Shown here piece after piece: positions 30,739-39,802 of a stretch of DNA of 64,000 nt; positions within the stretch are counted from its first letter, which is position 1, and the number at the start of each line of letters is the position of its first letter. The DNA comes from Acinetobacter ursingii DSM 16037 = CIP 107286. Its GTDB lineage: Bacteria; Pseudomonadota; Gammaproteobacteria; Pseudomonadales; Moraxellaceae. Location of the stretch: assembly GCF_000368825.1 (NCBI RefSeq), contig NZ_KB849717.1:728792-792791 (forward strand), in the 5' to 3' direction. A model generated the notes under the pieces. The model saw only the letters and a list, made by a program, of their open reading frames with translations. It was not told where the DNA came from and ran no database searches. A program made the translations under genes and the position numbers.

Positions 30739-32337
30739 TTAGTGAGCGAATTGGTTCATGGTGTTTTTGCTCGCATCACCCGCTTTAAGCGCTTGTTCGC
30801 CAGCAAAGATTTCTTTATGGTCATCACCGATGTCAGAACCAGCCATTGCTTGGTGTTTAACACATGCGATACCACCGCGGATTTCTTTACGTTGTACGCC
30901 AGCAACATAAGCCAACATACCTTCTTCACCGAAGTAACCTTTAGCAAGCTCATGCGTAGAAAGAGCAGCAGTGTGGTAAGTCGGTAGAGTGATCAAGTGA
31001 TGGAACACGCCAGCTTCACGTGCAGCATCAGCTTGGAAAGTACGGATTTTTTCGTCAGCATCAGCAGCTAATTCAGAGTTATCGTACTCAGCGCTCATCA
31101 ACTTCGCACGGTCATAACCAGAAACATCTTTACCTTCAGCAACCCAACGATCATAAGATTGTTGACGGAAGTTTAACGTCCAGTTGAATGACGGAGAGTT
31201 GTTATAAACAAGTTTTGCATTTGGAACTTGTTTTTTGATGTCATTTACGAAACCAGCAATACCAGCAACGTCTGGAGTTGGTGTTTCGATCCAGATCATG
31301 TCTGCACCGTTTTGTAAGCTCGTTACACAGTCAAGTACAACGCGGTCATGTTGAGTGCCTTCACGGAACTGATACAAGCCAGAAGCTAAACGAGTTGGAC
31401 GGTGTAATTTACCATCACGTTTGATCAGGATTTCGTCTTCTTGAGCATCAGCGATATCAATTTCTTGAGTGTCTAAGTAGCTGATGTATTGAGAAGCCAA
31501 GTCACCTTTCTCTTTAGATACAGGGATCTTTTGAGTCAAGTCAGCGCCTTCAGAGTCAGTACGTGCAACGATTACACCTTCGTCAACACCAAGCTCAAGG
31601 AATGCATAACGTACAGCATTGATTTTTGCAAGGAAGTCTTCGTGTGGAACAGTGACTTTACCAGCTTGGTGACCACATTGTTTCGCATCAGAAACTTGGT
31701 TTTCGATTTGGATTGCACAAGCACCCGCTTCGATCATTTGTTTAGTCAACAAATAAGTTGCTTCTTCGTTACCAAAACCAGCATCGATATCGGCAATGAT
31801 TGGCACAACGTGAGTTTCGAAGTTGTCGATAGACGCTTCGATTTCTTTCACTTTTGCAGAATCACCAGCCGCTTCAGCTTTTTGTAAAGCACGGAACAAA
31901 TCGTTGAGTTCTTTTGCATCCGCTTGACGCAAGAATGTATAGATTTCTGCGATCAACTTAGGCACAGCAGTTTTTTCGTGCATAGATTGGTCAGGAAGTG
32001 GACCAAATTCAGAACGAAGTGCAGCAACCATCCAACCAGAAAGGTAGATATAACGTTTGTTGGTTGTACCGAAATATTTTTTGTTCGCAATCATTTTTTG
32101 TTGCGCGATGAAACCATGCCAGCAACCCAAAGATTGAGTATAGCTGCTGTTGTCAGCATCATATTCAGCCATATCTTTACGCATGATAGCAGCTGTATAT
32201 TTAGCGATGTCCAAACCAGTATGGAAACGGTTTTGAACGATCATGCGAGCAGCGTCTTCAGGACGAATCGCGTCCCAAGTGCCACCTAATTTATTTTTTA
32301 CGGCACGTACGTGCTCAAGAGCTGATTGATATGTCAT
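30739..32337 (-). CDS. aceA: Isocitrate lyase (long form)
   Basis: Cleaves isocitrate to glyoxylate and succinate, first step of the glyoxylate shunt on acetate or fatty acids. It has 532 residues, the long Pseudomonas/Acinetobacter type. The active-site loop has DAKQCGHQAGK (catalytic Cys) with upstream PIIADIDAGFGN (metal-binding Asp) and ARTDSEGA. A LysR regulator is divergent across 606 bp. Confidence 0.96.
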   Translation of the reverse strand: MTYQSALEHVRAVKNKLGGTWDAIRPEDAARMIVQNRFHTGLDIAKYTAAIMRKDMAEYDADNSSYTQSLGCWHGFIAQQKMIANKKYFGTTNKRYIYLSGWMVAALRSEFGPLPDQSMHEKTAVPKLIAEIYTFLRQADAKELNDLFRALQKAEAAGDSAKVKEIEASIDNFETHVVPIIADIDAGFGNEEATYLLTKQMIEAGACAIQIENQVSDAKQCGHQAGKVTVPHEDFLAKINAVRYAFLELGVDEGVIVARTDSEGADLTQKIPVSKEKGDLASQYISYLDTQEIDIADAQEDEILIKRDGKLHRPTRLASGLYQFREGTQHDRVVLDCVTSLQNGADMIWIETPTPDVAGIAGFVNDIKKQVPNAKLVYNNSPSFNWTLNFRQQSYDRWVAEGKDVSGYDRAKLMSAEYDNSELAADADEKIRTFQADAAREAGVFHHLITLPTYHTAALSTHELAKGYFGEEGMLAYVAGVQRKEIRGGIACVKHQAMAGSDIGDDHKEIFAGEQALKAGDASKNTMNQFAH

Positions 32338-32943
32338 GATATATTCCTTTTTAGGATTTCATCGAAAAGATGTCATGCTGAACAGTCATGTTTATTTGAC
32401 TCGACTATAATTCAGTCACTTCATCAATATGCTCACAGCTTAGTCTGAGCAAAAAAATTAATCCAATATCCTCCATTAATCTTCAGTATTTTTTAAAAAA
32501 ATATATAGATTAAAGTCGTATTATAATTATATTTCAAAATATTAAGATTTTGATTTTATTAGAATAAATAAAAATCAAAGATTCATAAAACTGTTTAAAC
32601 TAAATAATTTAAGCGTTTTTTAATGTCTTCAACTGAGATCTTGCTACTCATTTGAAGCATCGATAAATGTAAAAAATAGTAAAAATTTGCCAATGTGAAG
32701 GTCAATCAGGCTTGTTACAGTCGAAAGCTAAAGAATGAAAATCAGATATTCATTCGGATTTTCTAATTTGAATGAAAAGGCCATGCAATGTTTTTCATCT
32801 CTTGCTTGAATTTTTTAAAGCCTCACTATTGTTTAGGCTGAGCGAGATGAGGTGCTGTTTTTTGCAGCGTTTTTTTACACAAATAGTTTCATCTATGGCA
32901 TAATCATTCGTAATTTCATAATTTTATTTTCGGTATTTTTTTT
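32338..32943. other. Long intergenic region between aceA and a LysR regulator
   Basis: 606 bp without a credible ORF, AT-rich and holding both divergent promoters. Two structures on the plus strand: hairpin GAAAATC / GATTTTC (32737-32743, 32757-32763), and a weak hairpin GCTG / CAGC directly before seven T (about 32853-32877) that looks like a terminator 65 bp before the LysR start. That would fit a short leader or small RNA, but no convincing promoter was found. Confidence 0.45.
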
Positions 32944-33933
32944 ATGAATCTGGAGCGGGTAGATCTTAATCTATTAATTTATCTTGACGTGCTTCTTCGC
33001 GAAAAAAATGTCACTCGTGCAGCCGAACAATTGGGCGTTACCCAACCCGCGATGAGTAATATTTTGCGTAGACTTCGCAATTTATTTAATGATCCCCTCT
33101 TGATCCGCTCCTCAGAAGGCATGACTCCAACCGAACGTGCGCTGGAATTACAACCACGTATTCGCGATGCGCTTTCGGATCTCTCTATGATTTTGGAGCC
33201 TCGTACCGAATTTCGTCCTTATACCAGTAATCGTGTGTTTCGGATTATGACTTCCGATTATGCCGAGGCAACACTGGTTCCTCGTCTGGTCAAAGCTCTG
33301 CGTTCAGAAGCACCCAATGTTGTTTTGGATTTTCTAACCCCAAGCGATGTGTCTTATCGCGATATGGAACAGGGTAAAGTTGATCTTGCGATTAATAGAT
33401 TTAATGAAATTCCACAAAGTTTCCATCAGGTCTTAGTTTGGCGAGATAGCTTCAGTTGTTTACTCAATGATAAACATCCAGCAGCACAGCACCTCAACCT
33501 CAAAAATTATTTGGATGCCCAACATATCTGGGTTTCTAAAACAGGCATGGGCGTTGGCTTTGGGATTAATCCTGATAAACAGGCAGGTCTGGGCTGGATT
33601 GATCAGGCATTAGAACGAATTGGACAAAAACGCAAAATTTCAGTGTTTACCCGACATTATCAAATGCCAGCTTTATTAGCTCAAAATGTAGATTTAGTTG
33701 CTACCTTACCTACTCGTATGGCGCGCCTACAAGCCAATAATCCAAAATTACTCATCAAAGACCCTCCGTTTTATATTCCTGAGTTTGAACTTAAAATGGC
33801 ATGGTGTCCTCTATTGCATCATCATCCTGCGCATCGCTGGTTGCGCCAATTGATTTTATTTGTAGCGCGTCAGATGATTGAAGAAGAAAATCGGGAGTTT
33901 TTAACAAATAATTCGCAGTTTTCGCATTATTAA
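32944..33933 (+). CDS. LysR-family transcriptional regulator
   Basis: Winged helix-turn-helix at residues of about 5-65 (DLNLLIYLDVLLREKNVTRAAEQLGVTQPAMSN, then LRNLFNDPLLIRSSEGM), followed by a periplasmic-binding-like effector domain with the NahR/NodD-type segment RVFRIMTSDYAEATLVPRL. It has 329 residues. Divergent from aceA, so it might regulate it, but LysR genes next to aceA are not proof. A UUCG-loop terminator follows. Confidence 0.88.
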   Translation: MNLERVDLNLLIYLDVLLREKNVTRAAEQLGVTQPAMSNILRRLRNLFNDPLLIRSSEGMTPTERALELQPRIRDALSDLSMILEPRTEFRPYTSNRVFRIMTSDYAEATLVPRLVKALRSEAPNVVLDFLTPSDVSYRDMEQGKVDLAINRFNEIPQSFHQVLVWRDSFSCLLNDKHPAAQHLNLKNYLDAQHIWVSKTGMGVGFGINPDKQAGLGWIDQALERIGQKRKISVFTRHYQMPALLAQNVDLVATLPTRMARLQANNPKLLIKDPPFYIPEFELKMAWCPLLHHHPAHRWLRQLILFVARQMIEEENREFLTNNSQFSHY

Positions 33934-33986
33934 AATAAATTTTTGTTAATTTCTTCTATTTTCAAGCTTATACTTAATTTCGTAAG

Positions 33987-34012
33987 GAGGTAGTTTCGAC
34001 TACCTCGCTTTT
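33987..34012 (+). terminator. Terminator of the LysR gene with UUCG tetraloop
   Basis: Stem GAGGTAGT / ACTACCTC (33987-33994, 33999-34006) closed by loop TTCG, followed by GCTTTTTC. Confidence 0.85.
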
Positions 34013-34062
34013 TCTTGTTGTGTTAAAACTTTCTCATAATAACGAATGACTACAGGTGAACT

Positions 34063-35385
34063 GTGAGCCTCTTTCAAAACGTCGTTATCATTGCCATACT
34101 GATTATCGCGGCGGGTTTTTTATCTTTAACTGAAATCGCGCTGGCGGGTGCTCGTAAAGTAAAATTAAAAATTCTTGCGGAATCGGGCGATGAACGCGCG
34201 CAAAAAGTCCTTGATCTTCAGCATCAATCGGCTGATTTCTTTGCCGCTTCTCAAATCGGTCTCAACGCCGTCGCTATTCTTGGCGGTATTTTGGGAGAAG
34301 CAGCTTTTCGTCCATTTTTTGTCCATCTGGTCGATCGTTTCTATGATGGGCCGTGGACAGAAACGATTGGCTTTGTACTTTCCTTTACCTTTGTCACTTC
34401 TCTATTTATTTTATTTGCCGATCTGATGCCAAAACGTCTGGCGATGATTGCACCCGAAAAAATTGCAGTCTCGGTCATCAATCCGATTCAGGTATTTATC
34501 AAAATTTGTAAACCTTTAGCATGGTTTATCAATGCGATTGCCAATTTGCTATTTCGTTTATTTAAAGTGAATACCACGCGTGATGATAATATTACCTTTG
34601 ATGATATATCTGCGGTAATGGAAGCAGGTGCTCAAGCGGGTGTCTTACAAAAACAAGAACATCATTTTATCGAAAATGTATTTGAACTTGAAGAGCGCAC
34701 CGTTCCTTCAAGTATGACGACACGTGAAAATATCGTGTATTTTGCGCTTGATGAGTCCGATGAAAGTATTCGTCAAAAACTGGCAGAATATCCTTATTCC
34801 AAGTTTTTGGTGTGTAATGATAATATTGATCAGGTGATTGGGTATGTCGATGCTAAAGATATTTTGGTGCGTATTCTCAATAGCCAGTCCTTGATTCAGC
34901 TCAAAGAAAATACCATCCGTACTGTATTGACTATTCCAGATACGCTAACGCTTTCTGAGGTTTTAGACAGATTTCGTTCAACCAAAGAAAAATTTGCAGT
35001 GGTCATTAATGAATATGCCTTAGTCGTCGGGGTGATTACTTTAAGCGATATTATGATTACGGTGATGGGCGATTGGGTTACCCCGATTGAAGCAGATCAG
35101 CAGATCATTAAACGTGATAATAATTCATGGCTGATTGATGGCAGTACACCAATTGAAGACCTGAAACATGCACTCGAAATTGATGAAATGCCAGATGAAG
35201 AAAACTATGAAACGCTGGCAGGTTTTATGATGTATCAACTACGTAAAATTCCGCGCCCTGCCGATAGTGTCGAGTTTAGTGGTTTCAAATTTGAAGTGGT
35301 CGATGTCGATCATTACAAAATTGATCAATTACTGGTTACGCGGATTTTGGAAAAACTGGAAGATCAGAGTTTAATTGAAAATTAA
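34063..35385 (+). CDS. DUF21/CBS-domain transporter-like protein (CNNM/HlyC-CorC family)
   Basis: Inner-membrane protein of the CNNM/CorB type, a family linked to magnesium efflux. Order: DUF21 membrane domain (about 1-180, with SLTEIALAGARK near the start), tandem CBS domains (about 195-330), and C-terminal CorC/HlyC domain (about 345-430, with DGSTPIEDLKHAL and ETLAGFMMYQL). It has 440 residues from GTG 34063, preceded by AGGTGA. Followed by terminator 35470-35496. Function inferred from family only. Confidence 0.85.
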   Translation: MSLFQNVVIIAILIIAAGFLSLTEIALAGARKVKLKILAESGDERAQKVLDLQHQSADFFAASQIGLNAVAILGGILGEAAFRPFFVHLVDRFYDGPWTETIGFVLSFTFVTSLFILFADLMPKRLAMIAPEKIAVSVINPIQVFIKICKPLAWFINAIANLLFRLFKVNTTRDDNITFDDISAVMEAGAQAGVLQKQEHHFIENVFELEERTVPSSMTTRENIVYFALDESDESIRQKLAEYPYSKFLVCNDNIDQVIGYVDAKDILVRILNSQSLIQLKENTIRTVLTIPDTLTLSEVLDRFRSTKEKFAVVINEYALVVGVITLSDIMITVMGDWVTPIEADQQIIKRDNNSWLIDGSTPIEDLKHALEIDEMPDEENYETLAGFMMYQLRKIPRPADSVEFSGFKFEVVDVDHYKIDQLLVTRILEKLEDQSLIEN

Positions 35386-35469
35386 TGATCTCGAAGCAAA
35401 CGGGCGTTTTGAACTGAATCACTTTTTCGCTTTAACGAAGTGCATCGTATATTCTTTGCGCTAAAATTT

Positions 35470-35498
35470 AGCAGGATCTCATCGTCCTGCTTATTTTT
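35470..35498 (+). terminator. Terminator of the DUF21/CBS gene
   Basis: Perfect 7-bp stem AGCAGGA / TCCTGCT (35470-35476, 35485-35491) followed by TATTTTTT. It separates this gene from the guanidine-island transport operon. Confidence 0.8.
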
Positions 35499-35612
35499 TG
35501 AATGGCTTAATCAGATAAAACGACTTGATATATCAGCTATATTTTCAATTAATAATTTAAAAACAAATACATAAACATCACATCCTCTCAATTAGATTCT
35601 TATTTCAAGATT

Positions 35613-35628
35613 TGGCATTTATATTGCT
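35613..35628 (+). promoter_or_regulatory. Sigma-54 promoter of the ABC transporter/oxygenase operon
   Basis: TGGCATT-N4-TTGCT: GG and GC at exact -24/-12 spacing, matching TGGCAYR-N4-TTGCW except at the last -24 base. The predicted start is near 35639, inside the palindromic operator that begins at 35638. One of three such promoters in the island. Confidence 0.75.
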
Positions 35629-35637
35629 TAAATATAA

Positions 35638-35665
35638 GTATTACTTTTTTTGTTTTTTGTAATAC
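35638..35665 (+). promoter_or_regulatory. NikR-geometry operator, site 1
   Basis: Perfect inverted repeat GTATTA-N16-TAATAC (28 bp; extended half-sites AGTATTAC and GTAATACT at 35637-35644 and 35659-35666, spacer almost all T). E. coli NikR binds GTATGA-N16-TCATAC, so spacing and outer bases are the same. It starts 10 nt after the -12 GC, over the predicted transcription start, as expected for repression. The cluster encodes a NikR-like protein at 42791-43225. Confidence 0.7.
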
Positions 35666-35679
35666 TAAGGCAAAATGAT

Positions 35680-36612
35680 ATGAATGCACCACTTTCCAGA
35701 AGAAAAAAATTACTCTTGGGTTTGAGCTCATTTATTCTCCCCATCCTGATCTGGTGCTGTGTCAGCTATTTGCCTTTTATCTGGCATCCACAAGTCCAAA
35801 TCACTGACTCAGGAAGTGTTCCCTATTTACAAGTCGGGAGTCGGGTAGATAAACAGTTTTTTTATCAAGAGGCTCAAAATGCAGTTAATCAGCATCAACA
35901 ACCGCCTCAAGGTAAACTGGTCAATCCCATCTATCTGCCTGCACCACATGAAGTTGCCAAAGCCTTAGTGACCTCTTTTACCACGCCCCCTACCCAGCCT
36001 GATAGTCCGTGGTTGCATCAAAGTTTGTGGCACAGTATTAAAATTGTGTTTACCGCTTTTTTTATCTCCTCACTGATTGGTATTCCGCTTGGTATTTTGT
36101 GCGGTTTCTCACCGTCTATTTCCAGATTGACTGAACCCTTTGTCGAATTTTTTCGGTATTTACCTGCACCTGCTTTTGGTGCTCTGGCGGTTGCTATTTT
36201 GGGCATTAATGACGCACCTAAAATAGCCATTATTGTGATTGGGACACTCTTTCAGCAAATTCTGATTATTGCCAATACCACCCGCATGGTAGATAGAGGC
36301 TTAATCGAAGCGGGTTATACCTTAGGAACCAATAAATTTAAAAGCCTAATGCATGTGGTCATTCCTGCGGCATTGCCCGATATTTATCGTGATTTAAGGG
36401 TGTTACTGGGATGGGCGTGGACCTATTTGATTGTTTCAGAATTAATCGGAACAACGTCTGGTATTACTTGGTTTATTACCCAACAGGCACGCTATCAAAA
36501 CTTTGACAATGTGTATGCAGCCATTCTGATTATTGGGGTGATTGGATTATTAACTGATGTCATTTTAATGAAAATGGGTCAACATTTATTTAAATGGAAA
36601 ACAGGAGCATAA
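35680..36612 (+). CDS. ABC transporter permease (NitT/TauT type, urea-carboxylase-associated)
   Basis: Inner-membrane permease of the nitrate/taurine-type importer family. N-terminal helix (about 10-30), an unusually long periplasmic segment (about 35-105), then the permease core with about five helices and the EAA-like loop EAGYTLGTNKFKSLMHVVIPAALPDIYRDLRV. The start is ATG 35680 with AAGG upstream. A TTG at 35650 would run through the operator. It has 310 residues. The ATPase gene follows 2 bp after its stop. By association with the carboxylase cluster it probably imports guanidine or a guanidino compound. The substrate is an inference. Confidence 0.85.
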   Translation: MNAPLSRRKKLLLGLSSFILPILIWCCVSYLPFIWHPQVQITDSGSVPYLQVGSRVDKQFFYQEAQNAVNQHQQPPQGKLVNPIYLPAPHEVAKALVTSFTTPPTQPDSPWLHQSLWHSIKIVFTAFFISSLIGIPLGILCGFSPSISRLTEPFVEFFRYLPAPAFGALAVAILGINDAPKIAIIVIGTLFQQILIIANTTRMVDRGLIEAGYTLGTNKFKSLMHVVIPAALPDIYRDLRVLLGWAWTYLIVSELIGTTSGITWFITQQARYQNFDNVYAAILIIGVIGLLTDVILMKMGQHLFKWKTGA

Positions 36613-36614
36613 GC

Positions 36615-37502
36615 ATGAATACAACTGAAAGCTTCGATGCCAATCGTTATTTTAAAGAGCTGTACCAACGCCCCATCATTTTGGAAATGCAAAATCTTGG
36701 TCAGCGTTTTCAGCATGGAAAAACTGAGAGAACCGTACTTAATCAAATTAATTTAAAAATTCATAAACGTGAATTTGTCTGTGTGATTGGACCTTCTGGC
36801 TGTGGTAAATCAACCTTGAGCCGTATTGTTGCAGGACTGGATGATTATAGTAGTGGTGAGGTATTGGTCGATGGTGAGCGTGTCGATGGTCCTTGCCCTG
36901 AACGTGGGATGGTATTTCAGGGATATACCTTATTTCCATGGAAAACCGTAAAAGAAAATGTCATGTTCGGACCTTTGATGCGTGGTGCAAGTCAGGCTGC
37001 GGCAGAATCTGTAGCACGGGAGTGGATCAATATTATTGGTCTGGAAAAATATGAAAATCAATGTCCACATCAACTTTCTGGTGGAATGAAACAACGTGTT
37101 GCGATTGCCCGTGCCTTAGTCAATGAACCCAAAATACTGTTAATGGATGAACCGTTTGGAGCACTTGACCCATATACACGCCAGAAAATGCAACGTCATT
37201 TAATGGATTTATGGCAAAACATCGATATTACGATTTTATTTGTTACGCATGATATGGATGAAGCGATTTTATTGGCAGATCGAATTGTGGTATTGAAAGC
37301 CAACCCAGGTGAAGTCAAAGAAATCATCGAGGTGCGTTTACCCCGTCCGCGTACACCCGAGCTCATGAACACATCAGAGTTTAGGCAATTACGTGCCCAT
37401 GTAGATGAATTGGTCCATGCACAGGAAGAAGAACAAGTTGATCCTGCCCTGCAACATTTACCTGAGATTCCACGTATGACTCAGGTCAGTCAACACAAAT
37501 AA
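36615..37502 (+). CDS. ABC transporter ATP-binding protein (NitT/TauT type)
   Basis: Cytosolic ATPase of the importer. Walker A GPSGCGKST, Q-loop FQGYTLFPW, signature LSGGMKQR, Walker B ILLMDEPFGALD, switch His in VTHDMDEA. The start is ATG 36615, with AGGAG 8 nt upstream. An in-frame ATG at 36594 lies inside the permease gene. It has 295 residues. Its partners are the permease just upstream and the substrate-binding lipoprotein at 39940-40974 on the other strand. Confidence 0.93.
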   Translation: MNTTESFDANRYFKELYQRPIILEMQNLGQRFQHGKTERTVLNQINLKIHKREFVCVIGPSGCGKSTLSRIVAGLDDYSSGEVLVDGERVDGPCPERGMVFQGYTLFPWKTVKENVMFGPLMRGASQAAAESVAREWINIIGLEKYENQCPHQLSGGMKQRVAIARALVNEPKILLMDEPFGALDPYTRQKMQRHLMDLWQNIDITILFVTHDMDEAILLADRIVVLKANPGEVKEIIEVRLPRPRTPELMNTSEFRQLRAHVDELVHAQEEEQVDPALQHLPEIPRMTQVSQHK

Positions 37503-37571
37503 TTTTTACACTCTTTGGGACGACCCAAGGTGGAATAATACGTGCTGGACGACCAGCCAATGGTGATGATC

Positions 37572-38576
37572 ATGAACGAAAGTTACGTTTTACCTATGGT
37601 TGATATTTCAAAATTAACAAGTTACAAAGCTCCAGACCGTTTGGAAGTAGCCAAAGCGCTCGATCAAGCCTGTAAAGACGTCGGTTTTTTATACATTCAT
37701 GGAACGCAACTTAAACCAGAATTATTTCAACAACTGGTGAATACCGCACAAGCTTATTTTGCACAAGATGAAAATATCAAAATGCAAAATTATATTGGAA
37801 ATTCCCAGAATCATAGTGGCTATGTACCCATTGGCGAAGAACAATTTACTGCCAATACTTATGATCTGAAAGAAGCCTATGACATCAATTATGATTATTT
37901 AGGCTTCACCGAACTGAGACCACTGGTTGGCCCAAATCAATGGCCCAACGACCCACAGTTTAAAACCCATGTTCAGAACTACTATCAACATATCAAGGAT
38001 ATTGGACATCAACTTTTCCATGCATTTGCTTTGGCACTCAATCTTGAAGAAGATTATTTTGATGCCCATTTAAAACACGCGCCAAGTCAATTACGTCTCA
38101 TTCATTATCCTTATAATCCTGATGCATCAGATAGCGCTGGAATTGGCGCCCATACCGATTATGAATGTTTTACTTTACTTTTTCCGACCGCAGAAGGCTT
38201 ACAGGTACTCAATAAAGACGCCGAATGGATGGATATTCCCTTAATTGAAAATACTTTAATTATGAATATTGGCGACATGATGGAGATACTCTCCAATGGA
38301 CGTTATTTAGCGACAAAGCATCGAGTCAAAAAAGTGAAAGAAGAACGCTATTCTTTTCCTTTATTTTTTTCATGTGATTATGATTACCTGATTCAGCCTG
38401 TGGTCGAAACCGATCAACCTAAATATGCACCGTTAAAAGGCGGTGAACATTTATTTAACCAGACTGCGCAAACATTTCAATACTTAAAAAAACGTATTGA
38501 ACAAGGTGATTTGGTATTGAGCAATGCCCGTCCGCTTTATTCTTTTGGCTTAAATGAAACGGAGACTGATGCATGA
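37572..38576 (+). CDS. 2-oxoglutarate/Fe(II)-dependent oxygenase (isopenicillin-N-synthase-like)
   Basis: Cytosolic non-haem iron oxygenase. N-terminal DIOX_N domain (LPMVDISKL, VGFLYIHG) and C-terminal jelly-roll with the facial triad HxD (GAHTDYE, His194 and Asp196) and distal His (ATKHRVKK, His250), plus the RxS 2-oxoglutarate motif (RYSFP, Arg259). It has 334 residues from ATG 37572. A GTG at 37542 with GGTGGA upstream is a real alternative (344 residues). Known relatives such as ethylene-forming enzyme and plant C23 dioxygenases hydroxylate arginine or homoarginine and release guanidine. Here, within a guanidine-island transport operon, it may free guanidine from an imported guanidino compound. 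The class is secure, the substrate is inferred. Confidence 0.82.
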   Translation: MNESYVLPMVDISKLTSYKAPDRLEVAKALDQACKDVGFLYIHGTQLKPELFQQLVNTAQAYFAQDENIKMQNYIGNSQNHSGYVPIGEEQFTANTYDLKEAYDINYDYLGFTELRPLVGPNQWPNDPQFKTHVQNYYQHIKDIGHQLFHAFALALNLEEDYFDAHLKHAPSQLRLIHYPYNPDASDSAGIGAHTDYECFTLLFPTAEGLQVLNKDAEWMDIPLIENTLIMNIGDMMEILSNGRYLATKHRVKKVKEERYSFPLFFSCDYDYLIQPVVETDQPKYAPLKGGEHLFNQTAQTFQYLKKRIEQGDLVLSNARPLYSFGLNETETDA

Positions 38577-39460
38577 ATCTGTATGAACTGTTAAAAAAAT
38601 GTCCTGTCACTCCTATTGAAAATATGCCACTTCCCCGTTATTTGATGGGTAGTTTTAGGCGTAAAAATATTAGTTTTTATAATGGTCTAAGTGATGAAAA
38701 AACCATTGTTTATTGGTTTCAATCCAAATCTTTTAGCATCGATCTACGCTTGAGTGACCCGACTCAAACGCCTGTAAGTGAGCGGCAAGGCTGGGTTGGA
38801 GACACATTATGGGATGATAAAAATGAATTACTGTCATGGAACATTCACGAAAGCTATCAACCCTGTATTCAATGGCCTGAACCCGCCAAGCTACTTCCAA
38901 TAGGGAATTGTATTTTAGAATTTGCACCTTCAGGCGCCTATGTTGAAGATTGGCGACAACAATCCAGCTCAGGTCTATTCTGTGGTTTAAGACTATTACA
39001 GGCAGAACATATTGCAACACAGCAGAAATTTGCAATGGACGGCGGTCTTATTATTGCAGGTGAACATTTGGCTTATGCACAATCACGTTTACCACTAATA
39101 CAGAAACAGTTTGAAAATATCTCAGATTTAAACGACGCAATTGAAAATAAAAAAATAAGGGCTTCATTTGTTGAGAGCTACCAAGTGTCTATTGCACTGA
39201 ATGGACCAACCATCCAGTTTTCTACTCAAAGTCATTTGGTGAATAAAGTGTTGCAACTCGATAATTTCGAGATCGATTCTGTTGGTAATATTACGCAACT
39301 AACAGAGATTGAGGGTGAAACCTATCGATTGTATTTTTCCCTCGACATCTATCACCCTGATTTTCAGTTTGATCGACAGACTGCAACTACAGCATGTGCG
39401 CAACAATGGTTGCAAAAAGAAAGCACTCATTTGCTAAAAAATGCCACGATCATCAAATAA
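38573..39460 (+). CDS. Unrecognised conserved-looking protein in the guanidine-island operon
   Basis: A 295-residue soluble protein with no signal peptide or membrane helix. Its ATG overlaps the oxygenase stop by 4 bp (ATGA), so it is translationally coupled. The composition is that of an ordinary globular protein, rich in aromatic residues. Notable segments: MPLPRYLMGSFRRKNISFYNG, DPTQTPVSERQGWVGDTLWDD, FCGLRLLQAEH, and YRLYFSLDIYHPDF near the C-terminus. The paired, beta-rich look (many short strands and Trp) suggests a lipocalin- or cupin-like fold, but I cannot assign a family. A role with the oxygenase is suggested only by coupling. Confidence 0.7.
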   Translation: MNLYELLKKCPVTPIENMPLPRYLMGSFRRKNISFYNGLSDEKTIVYWFQSKSFSIDLRLSDPTQTPVSERQGWVGDTLWDDKNELLSWNIHESYQPCIQWPEPAKLLPIGNCILEFAPSGAYVEDWRQQSSSGLFCGLRLLQAEHIATQQKFAMDGGLIIAGEHLAYAQSRLPLIQKQFENISDLNDAIENKKIRASFVESYQVSIALNGPTIQFSTQSHLVNKVLQLDNFEIDSVGNITQLTEIEGETYRLYFSLDIYHPDFQFDRQTATTACAQQWLQKESTHLLKNATIIK

Positions 39461-39472
39461 TAGGAGACTCGT

Positions 39473-39802
39473 TTGCCGTATTTATATTTATGTATTGCGA
39501 TTGTGGCTGAGGTCATTGCGACCTCTGCATTAAAATCATCTCAAGGATTTACTGTTCCTTTACCCTCATTCGTTACCGTTGCGGGGTATTGCATTGCATT
39601 ATATTTTTTATCTTTAACCTTAAAATTTATTCCAGTCGGGATTGCTTATGCTATCTGGTCTGGTGCAGGAATCGTTTTAATTTCAACGATTGGCTGGGTT
39701 ATATTTAAACAACATCTGGATTTGGCTGCTTTTATCGGTTTGAGTATGGTCATTGCAGGTATTATCATTATTAATGTCTTTTCTAAAAGCACTGAACTAT
39801 AG
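39473..39802 (+). CDS. Small multidrug resistance (SMR) family exporter, EmrE-like
   Basis: A 109-residue four-helix membrane protein. The essential membrane Glu is present (VAEVIAT, residue 13), as are GIAYAIWSGAGIVLIS and the C-terminal AGIIIINVFS. It looks like the EmrE/Qac subgroup rather than the Gdx (SugE) guanidinium exporters, whose motif is AYAVWTGIGA. The start is TTG 39473, with AGGAG 7 nt upstream. Last gene of the plus operon. In a cluster that handles guanidines it may export excess guanidinium, substituted guanidines or another product amine. Confidence 0.85.
   Translation: MPYLYLCIAIVAEVIATSALKSSQGFTVPLPSFVTVAGYCIALYFLSLTLKFIPVGIAYAIWSGAGIVLISTIGWVIFKQHLDLAAFIGLSMVIAGIIIINVFSKSTEL

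Noticed and set aside
30742..32289. Several plus-strand ORFs over aceA
   Set aside because: They are shadows of a strongly coding minus-strand gene with full family motifs.
35386..35612. A second guanidine riboswitch or NtrC site upstream of the ABC operon
   Set aside because: None of the ykkC blocks is present and no GCAC-N7-GTGC dyad was found. Only the terminator of the preceding gene is clear.
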